Positions 12,195 to 30,381 of a stretch of DNA of 64,000 nucleotides are shown in pieces (position 1 is the first letter of the stretch; each line of letters begins with the position of its first letter). The translations under genes and the position numbers were made by a program. Under the pieces are notes generated by a model. It worked only from the letters and a program-made list of their open reading frames with translations, ran no database searches and was not told the origin of the DNA. Source of the stretch: Lineus longissimus (Eukaryota > Nemertea > Pilidiophora > Heteronemertea > Lineidae); assembly GCF_910592395.1 (NCBI RefSeq), contig NC_088309.1, forward strand, positions 3,350,501 to 3,414,500. The letters run 5' to 3'.

Positions 12195-13778
12195 TTATTC
12201 TATATAATCATACCATTGTTTCTTTGCCTTCACACCCTTATAAAGTTTCTTTGTCTTCAGTCCTGTCACAATAGTATCACGTTTAGGAAAAGCAGTCACA
12301 CCACCAAAGAAGGTATCTGTCTCTGGGTCAAACCTGTGAGGATTTTGCTGAATATGAAGATTTTTTGGCAATTGTGGCAGTTTTGCCAAGTCCTGAACAG
12401 CCGTCGAATCATGAACTTCAGTTCGAAAGTAATCCAATGCATCACCAACAGTTTTCATAGAGGACATCTGAGAGCTCGGTATATTGTGTTTGAAGTCTTG
12501 AATAAATCTGCTTAAAACCTGAAAGAACAGAAAAGGGCTTATTACTTGTACATGTATACTACTGCATCAATGTCTGCGGATCACCGTAGAGCTTACTTAA
12601 ATTTAGGTTAAAACAATGAATAATTACGTTCATGTACCCAACTCAAGTAATCCCCTTGCAGAATAATAAGTATTAAGTACACTAATGTGGACCTTAAAAT
12701 CTAGTAAGTAGGTTATGGTTACAATTACATGTATTAACTTTATTGTCATTCTAGCTTGTTGTGACACTATTCGTACACATCATTAATTTTCAAAATGAAA
12801 TATCAGATACATGTACTTCAGTGACTGAAGCAAACTGACACAAAACCTTGAATAGGGAATTTTTGACTTACTTTGAATTTGAGAATTGGTTGTTCAATAG
12901 AAGCTTCAGCCCAGTTCAATTCCTTGCCACAGATCTCAGCAGTTATTGCTGCCATTCTATCCTTCAAGTCTGATGGTGGCACGTAAGATCGGCTTGTCTT
13001 AACAGAACTGAAAATAAGTTTTTTTAGATTTAATAGTCTCCCACCAGAGGAAGAGTACATGTAGTTTGATTACCAAGATGAGCACCTTCATCTTTGGCCT
13101 TGACTCAGTCTTTCCACTAAACCTTAATCTTGAATCCAGTGGCTGTTTGTCCCCTGGGCCATGAAGTGCTGGTGTAACACAGAGGACGAGCCCACACTGT
13201 GCATCTGGACATAGCACTCTATCAATTCTGTTGCCTGCAAGTGGAAACTAACAAACTGTCTAGAAAATTAACCTTTTGCTTGAAAGAGATTGAAATGTAT
13301 CATGAAGGTTTGCCCCATCATTTGTATCACGATGTTTCCTGACTTTCAGAGCAGAGTCATTTTCAGTGTCGGCTTTATCACCTTTTCTTGAAAAATATCC
13401 TCCTCTGTTTACCACAAGCAAGACCTGAAATAAAAACAAAGAAGTTAATCAGAGTGATCAAAACTTCAATCTGCACTAGGTGACTTTGCCTAAATGGACA
13501 TTGTAACATCCAAAATAGGAGCCCACCCCTGTCTCACCGTCCGACACTCCCGTGGGTCGGCTTGCATACATTTATTAGTGATGACCTCAAAATCTGATGA
13601 CACCGTCACTGTGACAGAAACGGGCAGGTCACCAAGGACCGGCCTTGGTCGCGATCTTTAAGGCCCTCGAATAATAAGCAATTTTCTAGGGCAATATATA
13701 TATTCTTTCTACCGTGTGTCGCCTGGGACGAGGTTGTGCATACACAAAAGGTGGAAAAGGGAACTGTCCAAACCGCAT
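12195..13778 (-). CDS. MRPL50: Mitochondrial large-subunit ribosomal protein mL50
   Basis: Exons on the minus strand are 13778-13713 (tentative), 13424-13273, 13007-12872 and 12518-12195, giving 225 residues if the first is right. The core matches vertebrate MRPL50: YVPPSDLKDRM, then ELNW, then LKFKVLSRFIQDFKHNIPSS, VGDALDYF and LAKLPQLPKNLHI, in the same order and spacing. The protein is a structural part of the mitochondrial 39S subunit, expected in the matrix. The human protein ends just after the LPPNLKI motif. This one continues about 48 residues (DPETDTFFGG to KAKKQWYDYIE). The first exon (MRFGQFPFPPF) has a weak donor (ACG then GTAGAA) and may be wrong; the three downstream exons are secure. 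Confidence 0.88.
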
Positions 13779-14170
13779 TTTCAGGAATTCGCCATCGAAA
13801 GGAAGGACTAATAGACAGTTTTAAATGACGCTAACAAGTCTTTCTTTTACTTTGAGAACAAAAGAATTGCAAATTACTCTATCATGGCACGGAATTCTTA
13901 GGAAAGATGACCGCAAAATGTGCATTTTTCCAAAACATGCCGCCATGCTGTTTTTTGTGAGAGTTCCATAGAAAGGGGATTGAAATAAGTTGAAAATTAA
14001 CAAAAGTTGATATTTGTGTAGTTAGCGTGTTATGATAAACCATTATTTCTGTTTAGTACTAAGGTTTTGATATTTGGAATAGTGTAAGTGCATTTAAAAA
14101 TACATTTTATAATTTGTAAATATAATCTTCTGCAACATTCAAATTACCTCAAAGTGACCTCGTTTCCAGG

Positions 14171-14180
14171 AATATATAAA
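14171..14180 (+). promoter_or_regulatory. UNC93A: TATA box upstream of UNC93A
   Basis: AATATATAAA is followed by GC-richer sequence, with a start site expected near 14200-14210. The ATG lies at 14647. A good acceptor (TTTCCATTGCAG) ends at about 14561, so the 5' UTR is probably split by an intron. The gap to MRPL50 (13779-14170) shows nothing else. Confidence 0.45.
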
Positions 14181-14646
14181 CCGGCAACGAAGCCAGTAGC
14201 AGATTTTCCCGTCTTTGTATCGTGTTGACTGTTGTTCGTTGTCATTCATGTCATTTGTGCCGTCGACATAATGAATGATAACCGTACATGCGATAGCTCC
14301 TCTGGATATTGCTAATGGTAATTAACAAAGCTAGATCTAATGTATGAATGATAGGAATGGATGTACTAGCTGTAGCAACAGCAACACCTTATCTTTCACT
14401 CACACTGTCACAGTCGCATACACACAGTCTCAGAGACCAAGTGTGTGCTAATACTGTAAGCTGACTTCTTATGAATTAGCAACCCCAAGGCAGCATCTTC
14501 AGGCAGATCCTTCACTTGTTTTAATGAATATCCAATTTTAGTGTATTCCATTTCCATTGCAGGTGTACTTCAATGCTGTGATATATTTTCCCGTGCCAGT
14601 GGGTCTTCGTCCTGTACTTGAGAACTAATTCTCGGGGAACTCTACA

Positions 14647-17600
14647 ATGGATCCAAACAGTCGTAATAATAATGCGGATACAAGCGTTGAGTGGCAGGAA
14701 GCTGATGATCATATTGATCAACTTCATAGTGGTGAAGCTGTTAGATCTGAAAATGACATTGGTATGGATTTACTGAGTGGACATGAAGCTTCTGATAAAA
14801 ATGAGATTGGAGGGCTGTCTGCTGACCTAGCTGAAAATGTCGGTCATGAAACTCAACACCTTGTCCCAAATGGAACACTGCAGGTTTCTGGTGTTCGAGG
14901 TTCGTCTCTCAGTGTTGCAGCAAGTGTCACTAAATCGATCAGTTTCTGTGAATTGAATCTCAAACCTGAGATCAACCCTTATCCGGTACATCCGGTGCCT
15001 GGTCGCCAGAAGATGTCTCGTAAGAAGCAAGTTACCCTCATGAAAGATTTATTTGTGGTTTCCATTGCATTTATGTTACTATATTCTGGCTTCAATGGTA
15101 TTCAGAATATAGCGAGTTCCCTATTTCAAGACAAGGGGCTTGGTGTTTTGTCATACAGCTGCTATTACGCATGTGGAATAACATCGTGTTTTCTCACTCC
15201 TATAATTTTAAAGAAACTGACACCAAAATGGACTCTGGTTCTGAGTCACATATTAACGTGTCTATTTCTGGGCTCGTTGCTTTATCCTCGAACTTACACT
15301 CTAATTCCGTCCTCACTCCTACTTGGCATAACAAATGGACCACTCTGGGCTGCAGCGGCCCTCTATGTATCCGCAGCTGGCTTTGAATACGCAGGTCAAA
15401 CAGGCAAAACTGTTGCACCAGTTATCAGTCGTTTTCATGGAATATGGATATCATTTCAACAGGTCTCCCAAATCTTTGGCAATCTTTTGTCGTCACTGGT
15501 GTTCCAACTTGGTGAAATGGCAAAGCCAGAATCATATTATGGTCGAGTGTGCGGTGCAGAGCAATGTCCAGTTTTTGGCACCAGTACCAACAGCAACACA
15601 TCGTCAATCAGGAGAACTGGCAGCACGTTGCCTCGGAATATGTCTAACTCCCAGAATTATACCTTGTTCGAGTTCACAAAAAACAAACTCAACAACTCTT
15701 ATGATCATAGTTCGCATGATACAGAACATCTGAACAAAATCTATATTCTGGGTGGAGTGTACATCTCTTTGGTAGTAGTTGCAATAATTCTCCTTATTGC
15801 ACTTCTGCGCGTCTTCCGTGCCTCAAGTGCCGTTCATGACTTTGGGAGCACTGTGAGTATGATGAGTGTGATGTCGGACCAACAATCCATTGGGAATCTA
15901 CTGCTGTCCTCATTCAGGCTTTTGAAGAAACCCAAGATGCTGCTTCTGCTGCCGATGTCATACCTGACTGGGATGCATCAAGGCTACCTATATGCTGACT
16001 TCACTCAGGTATGAAAACCATCCTCTTGCCTGTGTCTGTGTTTCATGAAATTAGCAATTAATTGTTTTGTTAGGAGTCATCCATGACTAGCAACATTTTC
16101 AACCAAATTGGTCACTCTTCTTCATTTTGATCCTTTTTGTTAACCACTGATTGATTAATTGAGCAATGTAACAGTGCCCGATAAGTGGCTTAAAAATTTC
16201 AGAAATGGGCATTGTGTACATGTACAGAAGGAAAGTCAACCAAATTGACCAACATTGTGTCTACCGTTTTCTACAGCAAGTGTTTTCTTTACGATGACTT
16301 TCTATCTTTGTAATATTTGATAAGAAAGAGTCATGTGAACATGACGATAATCAGTTCTGGTATCTTCTATTATGTCTGTAAGTTCAAATTGAAAACAGTG
16401 AGTGGGCCCTAATTGCCTTGAAAAAAAAATTCTCTTTCGAGAGATCTATTGTGGAAAGATCTCAAGTGTCAAGGTTCTAAGTACATGTATTTCAATTAAT
16501 GATCAATCTAATCAGTGACAACTGACATTAGGTGCTGTATGACACATTATCAGTTCGTCCAATTTGTAACTTTTGACATTAAATATTAATCATCATGATA
16601 GGAAGCGAAAACATCTTGTTAAATCTCAAATTGCCAAAAAGTACTTATCTGGGACCACAGGGGTGTAGGCTAAGGCCTAGTTTCTACACCTATTTGTTCT
16701 GTTAGAAAATCTCTACATTTTGATGAAATTAACTGTAGAATGTGTCAGTGATCTACACGTGTACATGTACATGTACACAGGGTTGATTTTTAGCTTCATA
16801 AAGAATATTAAGACAATACTTCTCCGTCTGTTGCAAGTTTGTACCAGATGCTGCAAAACAAATGGCTTGCTGTGGGATCAAATAATAGTTTGAAGCACAT
16901 ATGGTCCATCCATGTGGCTTTTTTTTCATTTCAGACATTTTCACGGTGGCCAAATCATGTAAAACTAAAAGATAAATTTCCACACAAATCTAGTGGTCCT
17001 GCATCTAACTTGATCTGTTTTCTTTTTCAGGCGTACATTAGCTGTACCATTGGTGTAAGCTGGGTTGGGTATGCCATGATCTGCTATGGCATCACTGATG
17101 TTATCTTCTGCTATGTTGGTGGCAAGCTCAACAGATTGGTCGGACGTGTCGCTCTCTACACTGGAGCATTCACTGTGCAATCTGCACTTGTTCTCACATT
17201 AATTCTGTGGTCACCATCCCCGGATAGCCTTGCTCCATTCTTCATCATCCCTGCTCTGTGGGGAATGTGCGATGCAGTCTGGCAGCCACAAACTACAGGT
17301 AAATCAGCTCAGCTGTCCATGAAAGTATTGGCACTCCATTTATTTTTTCAATAGATTTTAAATTTGTCCTCAATGGGCAATGTCCTCGACACTTATAACC
17401 TTGAATCGTTCTAATTTCGATGGCATTCATTCATGCGAGTACTGTAAGGTTCTTGTTGCACTGATAATGTTCTAAAATGGCTGCCTCTTGTTGGACTTCC
17501 ACAAGTCACTTTCGCAAATATGATTCGAGTTGTACATGTAATAAGAATTACAAATGTATTTGCTTCATAATCACAAAAAGGAGCAATAATTATAGTGAAA

Positions 17601-17922
17601 AATATTCTTGCTTTTACCATTTTAACCCTTGTCTCTTGCAGCTCTCCTGTCAACGCTATTCCCTCACCGCCAGGAGGCCAGCTTTACTAACTTCCGTCTG
17701 CTCCATTGTTTGGGGTTTGCGATCACGTTTGGATACAGTCAGGCCCTGTGTATCAGTGTCAAGTTCTACATCTTTCAAGCAATCATGACATTTGCATTTA
17801 TCTGTTACATTATCTTGGAGATGAGGTTACGAAAATCAAAATGTTTGTTTACGAATGGAAATGTGGCAGGCAAGACTATTGTCATCAACGGTGTTAAGCC
17901 AGGTGAGAATCGGAGGAATTGA
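14647..17922 (+). CDS. UNC93A: UNC93A-like MFS membrane protein
   Basis: Three exons (14647-16008, 17031-17298, 17642-17922) give 636 residues. Residues 1 to about 130 are hydrophilic and probably cytosolic. From about residue 132 (LFVVSIAFMLLYSGFNGIQNI) a series of hydrophobic helices follows. The motif GITNGPLWAAAALYVS and the following glycine and tyrosine-rich loop are typical of the UNC-93 family. An extracellular loop with several N-x-S/T sites (about residues 300-350) separates the two halves, as in the family. The second half ends with ALWGMCDAVWQPQTT, then the final helices and a basic tail. The family is MFS-like. C. elegans UNC-93 regulates a two-pore potassium channel; for UNC93A the substrate is unclear. 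Compared with human UNC93A (about 457 residues), the N-terminus is long. The introns at 16009-17030 and 17299-17641 show no repeat or second gene. Confidence 0.93.
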
Positions 17923-19389
17923 TGTCATGTCTAGCCAAAGAGCTTAGGATGACCAATTGACCAGCATTTTGACCTGAACACCAATATACCAAACAATTAA
18001 TTTATGGTACACAGAGAGCGATCAATTATTTATAACTTTCCTTCTTGTTGATTTGGAGTTTGACTGCTGCTCAACTACACGAGAAAGAAATGCATTGTCA
18101 TTGCTAACTTGTGGATTATTATCATAGTTATGAAATTACTATACTGTACTTTCATAAAGTGCATGTATTAATAAGAATAGTCTTTTAATTATTGTTATTA
18201 AGACAGCTACTGTTTTTGCCATATTTAAAAGTTTGGTTTTTTTAGATATGCACATGATGAAAATGTTTTGACCAGCACCATTGAGTTGAATTGTTTGAAT
18301 TTATTGCATCTTTACTACATAATGAAGTGGCTTTAATAGGACTACCTCAGCATTCCTTGGTTTATTTGGAGAAATTGGCACCATTCTTGCAAATAATATT
18401 TGCAAGAACGGTGCCATATATTATATGCTTTGTAATCTTGTTGATTGTTGGTACAATGTAGTATCAGTATTATTGATTCCTGCAAGGCTGAATTCATCTT
18501 GAATGCTGTCTGATTATGAATGCATTTGTGAGTTATTGGATATTTTGTTATGTTATGGTAGAATCCAAGGTTATGGGTATATCCAGGGTACGTATGCAAC
18601 TGGACTTATGTGCTTGACAGCTTACATGTATCTCCACTCGACTCCACATCAGCAAAGACCTGCAGCCTTCTGTGCAGTGTAGAGCTAAAAAACTTGTATA
18701 GGGTGTATTCGACAAAGGCCTCGGTCACAGGAGTAATCTGCATGGTTTACTGTTAATGTTTGCATTCACTTTATATTGTGTTCATGACAATTCCCAAGCA
18801 CCAATCATTTCCCCATTCAGTCACGGCCAGGTACATTAGTTGGTATAGTTTTAGAGTTCCTGTATACATGCTTCCCGAAATTGGTGGCTTGCATTGGAAC
18901 TAACTTTTTCCCCCTTGTCCGTCATTAAAGGCATTCAAGTGTGTTGGTCAACCATGACTATCTCCTTTGTCCCTCCACCATAAGGCCTAGTTTCCCCTTA
19001 TGACATCACTATTTCGGACACTCAGCGCCCCATTTCTGGAAAGGTGTATAGAAGGCAGATCTACCGACTACTCTTTGAGACCATCCCATCTTGTCGAGGA
19101 TGGAGAGATCTTGACATATCTTGACAAAATGGAAATGCTCTTTGTTGATAAGGCTGTCCCATTTTTACTACATGTGCTTTGGGAGCTACAGGTTGTGTAC
19201 ATTTTACCAACATTATATTGTACATTTGCTGGTGTGACAACATCACACCCATTGCACAGAAACTAGGCATTTTATCGGTGATGACTGCCATCGACATTTT
19301 CTCAAAAATCTTCAACAAACAAAGATGTTTATAATGATAGTTGACATGTATTTTATCCTTGCTGTTTGTTTGTGATGTGTCATAATGAT
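17923..19389 (+). other. UNC93A: Presumed 3' UTR of UNC93A and downstream DNA
   Basis: This is non-coding sequence after the stop codon, AT-rich with several TACATGTA words and one strong hairpin (18376-18416). No reading frame is convincing. The region is assigned to the UNC93A transcript only because the first clean AATAAA signal is at 19390. Confidence 0.4.
18376..18416. repeat. 19-bp stem, 3-base loop hairpin
   Basis: TGGCACCATTCTTGCAAAT is followed by AAT and then ATTTGCAAGAACGGTGCCA. The arms pair over 19 bases with a single A-to-G difference that becomes a G-U or A-C pair depending on strand. The stem is short for a microRNA precursor, and the arms lack a mature-size mismatch pattern. 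Confidence 0.85.
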
Positions 19390-19395
19390 AATAAA
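19390..19395 (+). terminator. UNC93A: Candidate poly(A) signal for UNC93A
   Basis: AATAAA is followed by GT-rich sequence. A second AATAAA is at 19857-19862, so the transcript could end at either. Confidence 0.35.
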
Positions 19396-20863
19396 ATGAT
19401 CTTCCATAGTAGTAATGATGTGTAAGTCCACATACATGTACGTAGTGTTATTTTGGGATTAAATGTTCGGAGGAAAACAAAAATTAGTTTGTGTTATTCT
19501 TTGACACTGTTATCCAGACCCAGAACATGGAGAAAGCCTAAACAACGTGATCATGGTGATAGACATTCCAAATATTCAGTTAATAAAATGGAAGTTTGTC
19601 CAGACGCTGCTTATCTGTGTACCCTGCCTAAAAGTTTTGTTGAGCACAAGACATATGACTTGTTATGGTTGTTCTGTTTACATGTACAATCGTTTGTCCT
19701 TGCTTGCGCTTGCCCAGCTGTAAGATGCATCTGTCGGTCTTTTGAAACTAATCCAGATGTCATGTGACAATATGCAATTTTGCTTGTTTGAACATAATAT
19801 GTGCCTACAGTTATATTGTTTTTCAATAACAGCTGGTGCTTTTATTGAAAAATGACAATAAATGTAACATTTTCCTTTGCAAGATGTTTTTCGGTGTTTC
19901 TAGTCCTTTCTGGACATCCTTCTATCCATGTGCACTATGGCCATGTCATGAAGACTGTGACCTACATGTATCAAACCTTGGATGTACATGTCAAGATAGT
20001 TCTTGATTTCCCACATTCTTCTTTGACCCACCCTCTGCTAGCAAGGTGGAGGCATGTGCTGGTCCTTGCGAACCATTCCCAGGTTCAGCTTAAGATTCTA
20101 TATGGATGTAAAACTAATTGATGATGGACACTAAACCTTTCAGTAACTCCCGTTCTTGTTTCCCTGTCTGTACGCTATGTAAAGAACTAGGCTGACATCG
20201 GCATCCAGTCCGATGGCAATGTGTTCTTTAGGCATAAGGAAATGGTTGCCTTGTAGACAGTCTTCAGGATATGAAGAATGTTTGCCAATACTCAGTGCCT
20301 GAACAAGCTGCTTAATGATCAGTGCCATAGGTTGTGCTAGAAAACTGATGCATGTCAGAGGTTGTGCAGGTTATCAACCTACGTAGTTAGTGTTGGCACA
20401 ATGGTCATCAAATTGCACCAATTCAGGTCAAAGGAGACTGGCCTGAATCCCCCAACCCATGAATTAGATATCGTCTTCGGATGAAAGGCCTTTCTTCACC
20501 CTGCCATCCCATCTGCCACAATAGAGGGCTATTCAATTTGATAAATGAGAGTTTAGGTTGTCCCCGTTAGCCACTGGCTATTCACAATAAAAGATCCTTC
20601 GATTGTTTGGTCTACAATCTACTGTGTATACACTATTTAGCCAGTTCAGGGACGCCTGTACAAAAGGCCTACATGTACATGTATCTTACATGTAGTAGGC
20701 CTACATGCATGGTAGGTCATGAATCTGTTCTTCCACAGTAACTGTCTATGCAATGCTAAAAGTTCAGCTCCAACTGGTCACCAGTAAGGGGAATTGAGGT
20801 GTCATACAACACTGAGGTTAATTGATATTGAAAACTGAACATAACATATCTACTGAACAATGT
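19396..20863. other. Convergent gap between UNC93A and PHF12
   Basis: No gene is recognised. The stretch has clusters of overlapping TACATGTA (three within 20669-20700). Short frames on both strands lack family matches or splice sites. Confidence 0.4.
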
Positions 20864-20869
20864 TTTATT
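20864..20869 (-). terminator. PHF12: Poly(A) signal for PHF12
   Basis: AATAAA on the minus strand. With the stop at 22728 it implies a 3' UTR of about 1.9 kb (20864-22727), in which I see no other gene apart from the inverted repeat at 21256-21374. Confidence 0.5.
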
Positions 20870-21255
20870 CATTTGCCACTGTCAAGTATTTCACATTTAT
20901 GAATACAATGCGGTTCACATTACAAGGCATGCTATGAATTTATAATAGGTAAGAAACTACATTAACAAAAATACTGTACAGATAAATTGGGAACTGGCTA
21001 CATATTTACAATATATTTAAGTTTTCACTCATTTCGATATCAAAATTGCTACATGATGCAGAAATTTCATCTTAATGGATACAAAAATCAGCAGATTATT
21101 TTAGGAGTTTCCATCTTGATTTTCAGAAGGCTGCATTTTCAAGCTCTCGTGATTTTGAAGATTTTTGATCACAGGGCCTAAATTTGAACTGAATCTTCTA
21201 AGAGGAGTGATTCATGAGAAAATGAACCAAAGTTACGTCTGAAAACTGGAATCCA

Positions 21256-21374
21256 ATAGACCACATTCGAAAGTCAGCCAGCGGAAATGATCAACACATG
21301 CACGACTAGTGTACATTGGCCTGTGTATTGAGCATTTGTTATTACCCGCTGGCTGACTTTCAAATGTGGGCTAT
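21256..21374. repeat. 119-bp MITE-like inverted repeat
   Basis: The left arm has CCACATTCGAAAGTCAGCC and the right arm GGCTGACTTTCAAATGTGG, about 29 paired bases with few mismatches and an unrelated centre. It lies in the presumed 3' UTR of PHF12, so it would form a hairpin in that mRNA. Confidence 0.75.
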
Positions 21375-22727
21375 AGTAACAAAGGGGCACTGACCTCACA
21401 TTCCAGACCAAATGCATGATAACCATGGCCTGTATAGGCAAGAGATACATACAACAAACCTTGCACAAATTACAGCACACCAAAGAATAGATAATCTAAG
21501 GCTTCAACAAGCACATTTTATGGTAACTCATGAGATGAACATGTACATGAATGTACACTGTACAATATCAGGCGATTACTCACAATCAAGGCCGTACTGG
21601 TGAGCTTTCTTCAGGAAGAACCTTACAGGAGAAATTACTCATTCATTGGTGTACAAAGCTCATGACAATTTCTAATTTTGATTAACCATCATCTACCCTC
21701 CAAAGTTTAGGACAATACCAATAAACTAGTACATGGGAACAAATACAATAGACCTGACCTCACTTCCTAGTTCAATAAATGCTGGAATATTCTATCAGTC
21801 GGAGAACACTGCATCAAGTACCAGTATTCCAAAGTTCAGGACGACCAGTAAACGTATTATATGGGAACAAGTACAAGAGACTCGACCTCATTTCACAGTT
21901 CAAGAACTGCTGGAATATTCAATATCAGCAGTTACATGTACTGCATCAACATTCAACAAGATGTAAACATTACTATTTTACCCCTCCCCAATGCACCAAG
22001 TGACACACCAAAATTTAAAATCTCATTTTTTATAATCAATACCAGAATAATTATCAACCTGAGAGAATTCGAATCATTTTAATCTCAACCAAAACATAGT
22101 TTTCTTTTTCAAAATGATATGGTGCAGACCAAAACGTTTACCTCTGAGCGTTTTCATTTCCTCCGTATCTCTGAACACAACATACCATGATAGCATTTAG
22201 AACAATCAGAAAAGAATGATAATCAATCATAGCTACGATTCAAAACCTTTGTATCATCAAATATACAAATATTATTATTTACACAAGTTTATCTTTCCTG
22301 TGGTTATGCTTCTTAATGAAATTCTTTAAAATTCCTGTCAAACCATACCAGTACAGTCATTGATTATGTATGATTGTGTATGGTCTTAAAGGAATCTTAT
22401 TTAATTTCCTAGGTTGCATAACCATCGAAGATAAAATTCCGTGCTATGCAGGCCTTGAATTTGTTTTAAATCAAGGGTGGAAGCTTCCGACTCGACGAAT
22501 CTTGATGAAACACTTTGAAATAAGCACAGGCAGAATAGAAATCAAGTGCTTTCAGAGCCGTTCAGGGTCACTGAAGACTTCCTTATCTTTGAAGAGCACA
22601 CCTATGTTTGTATCATAACACTTTTTGAAAGATTTGGAAGGTACTGTGGGAGTCCAGGAGAGTTCAACATCATTTCAGTGTCTCGTACTATCACTTGCAG
22701 TGGTAGTTCTGTGATTATAATGAAAGT

Positions 22728-29050
<6,323 letters not shown>

Positions 29051-30381
29051 GACTGATCAGTTTTGATTTCACTGCGGCAAACAACCAATCCACGACAGAA
29101 ATCAGACGAGGAGGGGTTCCGCAAAGTAGGCTAACTTTTCAACAACATGACTCCATTTTTGCAGCTGGAAATCAGGGGCTTGAGAAAATGTCAGTCACTT
29201 TCACATCAAATTCTCCGTAATGAACAAATGGTTTTAGACGATATTTGTTCAGGATACAGTCAAATACCGAAGAAATCAACTCCTGCGTTTGAAATCGCAA
29301 TCAGGGTTGCTTTAATGGCAAAATTTGGCAATTATTTAGATGCAAAAGTTGCCTTTCTTGAAAAATTGGTCTTGGCGCAAAATGTCCGCCATACTGCGCA
29401 TGCTCAATGCCCACATGTCAAATACCGCGCATGCGCACAGTTGCCCTTAATTGAATAGATGGCAGCACCGTACGGGCACCTCAATTTCCCGGTCTTCGGT
29501 CCGTCAGTCGACTTTTACATGCACCCGCTGAAATTGTCACAGAGTCAGTAGTATGTCGAGTGAGACAGGCTTGGCAGCGATGATCACCTTTGATGACGCT
29601 TGGAGAATGCGGGCACCTGTCGGGTACAACAAGAGGCCCATACCTATCACTCGGCTGCGAGTGAGAGGTTTGAGTCGCATGTATGTCTCCAACACTACAG
29701 TCCAAGGAAGTTTTATAGAACCTCCTTGGTGTCACAGTAATATTAGGAAGGCTAAAGGCCTTGAAAGGGAGTTCTTAGTAGATGATGGCGAGGAAATCTG
29801 GCTGATATTAGAACTTCCTTGGGCTTGTTGTCACAATATAATTCTTCTGAAATTCATAGATAATTGATAATTGAGATAATTGGGTCATGAAGCCAATATT
29901 TATCCTATTCTAGAATCAAGACGAACAAAATGGACCCTCATTTATGCATTTAGCTCAGAGCTACTAGCTCATCACCGTTATCATCATCATCATCATCATC
30001 ATCACCCATCATCATCATCATCCATAAACCCATCATCCATCATTATCATCATCATCCATCATCCATCATCCATCATCCATCATCCATCATCCATCATCCA
30101 TCATCATCCATCATCCATCAACCATCATCATCGTGGGATGGGATAAGCAGAGACATTGTAGCAGACGATCTAAGGTCATTTGGTACAATTTCATCATGTG
30201 ACAATTTGTTTACCCATTATACATTGCGCGACGTCCGCCATATTGGAAAACAAAGCTTTGCAGGTGAAAAATTCTGTGGTGAACTAACCTTTGTTTATCC
30301 TCATATTCTTGAGTTTATCTCATCGAAAAGACAATTCGTATTTGTACAAGTTATGTGGAATATCGTTGGGTTATAGCAGAA
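29051..30381. promoter_or_regulatory. Head-to-head promoter region of PHF12 and UNC119
   Basis: The ATGs of two divergent genes are 1.3 kb apart. The part next to PHF12 is richer in CpG (GCGCATGCGCA type words near 29395-29440). No TATA box is evident for either gene. A 104-codon frame at 29553-29867 has no family match. It contains a small hairpin (CCAAGGAAGTT with AACCTCCTTGG, 29702-29729). Confidence 0.4.
29971..30135 (+). repeat. ATC / ATCC microsatellite
   Basis: A run of ATC triplets passes into ATCC-ATC heptamers and back. It lies about 250 bases upstream of the UNC119 start codon and is likely to vary in length. Confidence 0.95.

Noticed and set aside
18376-18416. Possible microRNA precursor
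   Set aside because: The stem is only 19 pairs with a three-base loop, too short for a normal animal precursor. It was kept only as a hairpin.
29553-29867. 104-codon frame between PHF12 and UNC119
   Set aside because: The first 35 codons look protein-like, but there is no match. A hairpin repeat falls inside it and no supporting exon follows.
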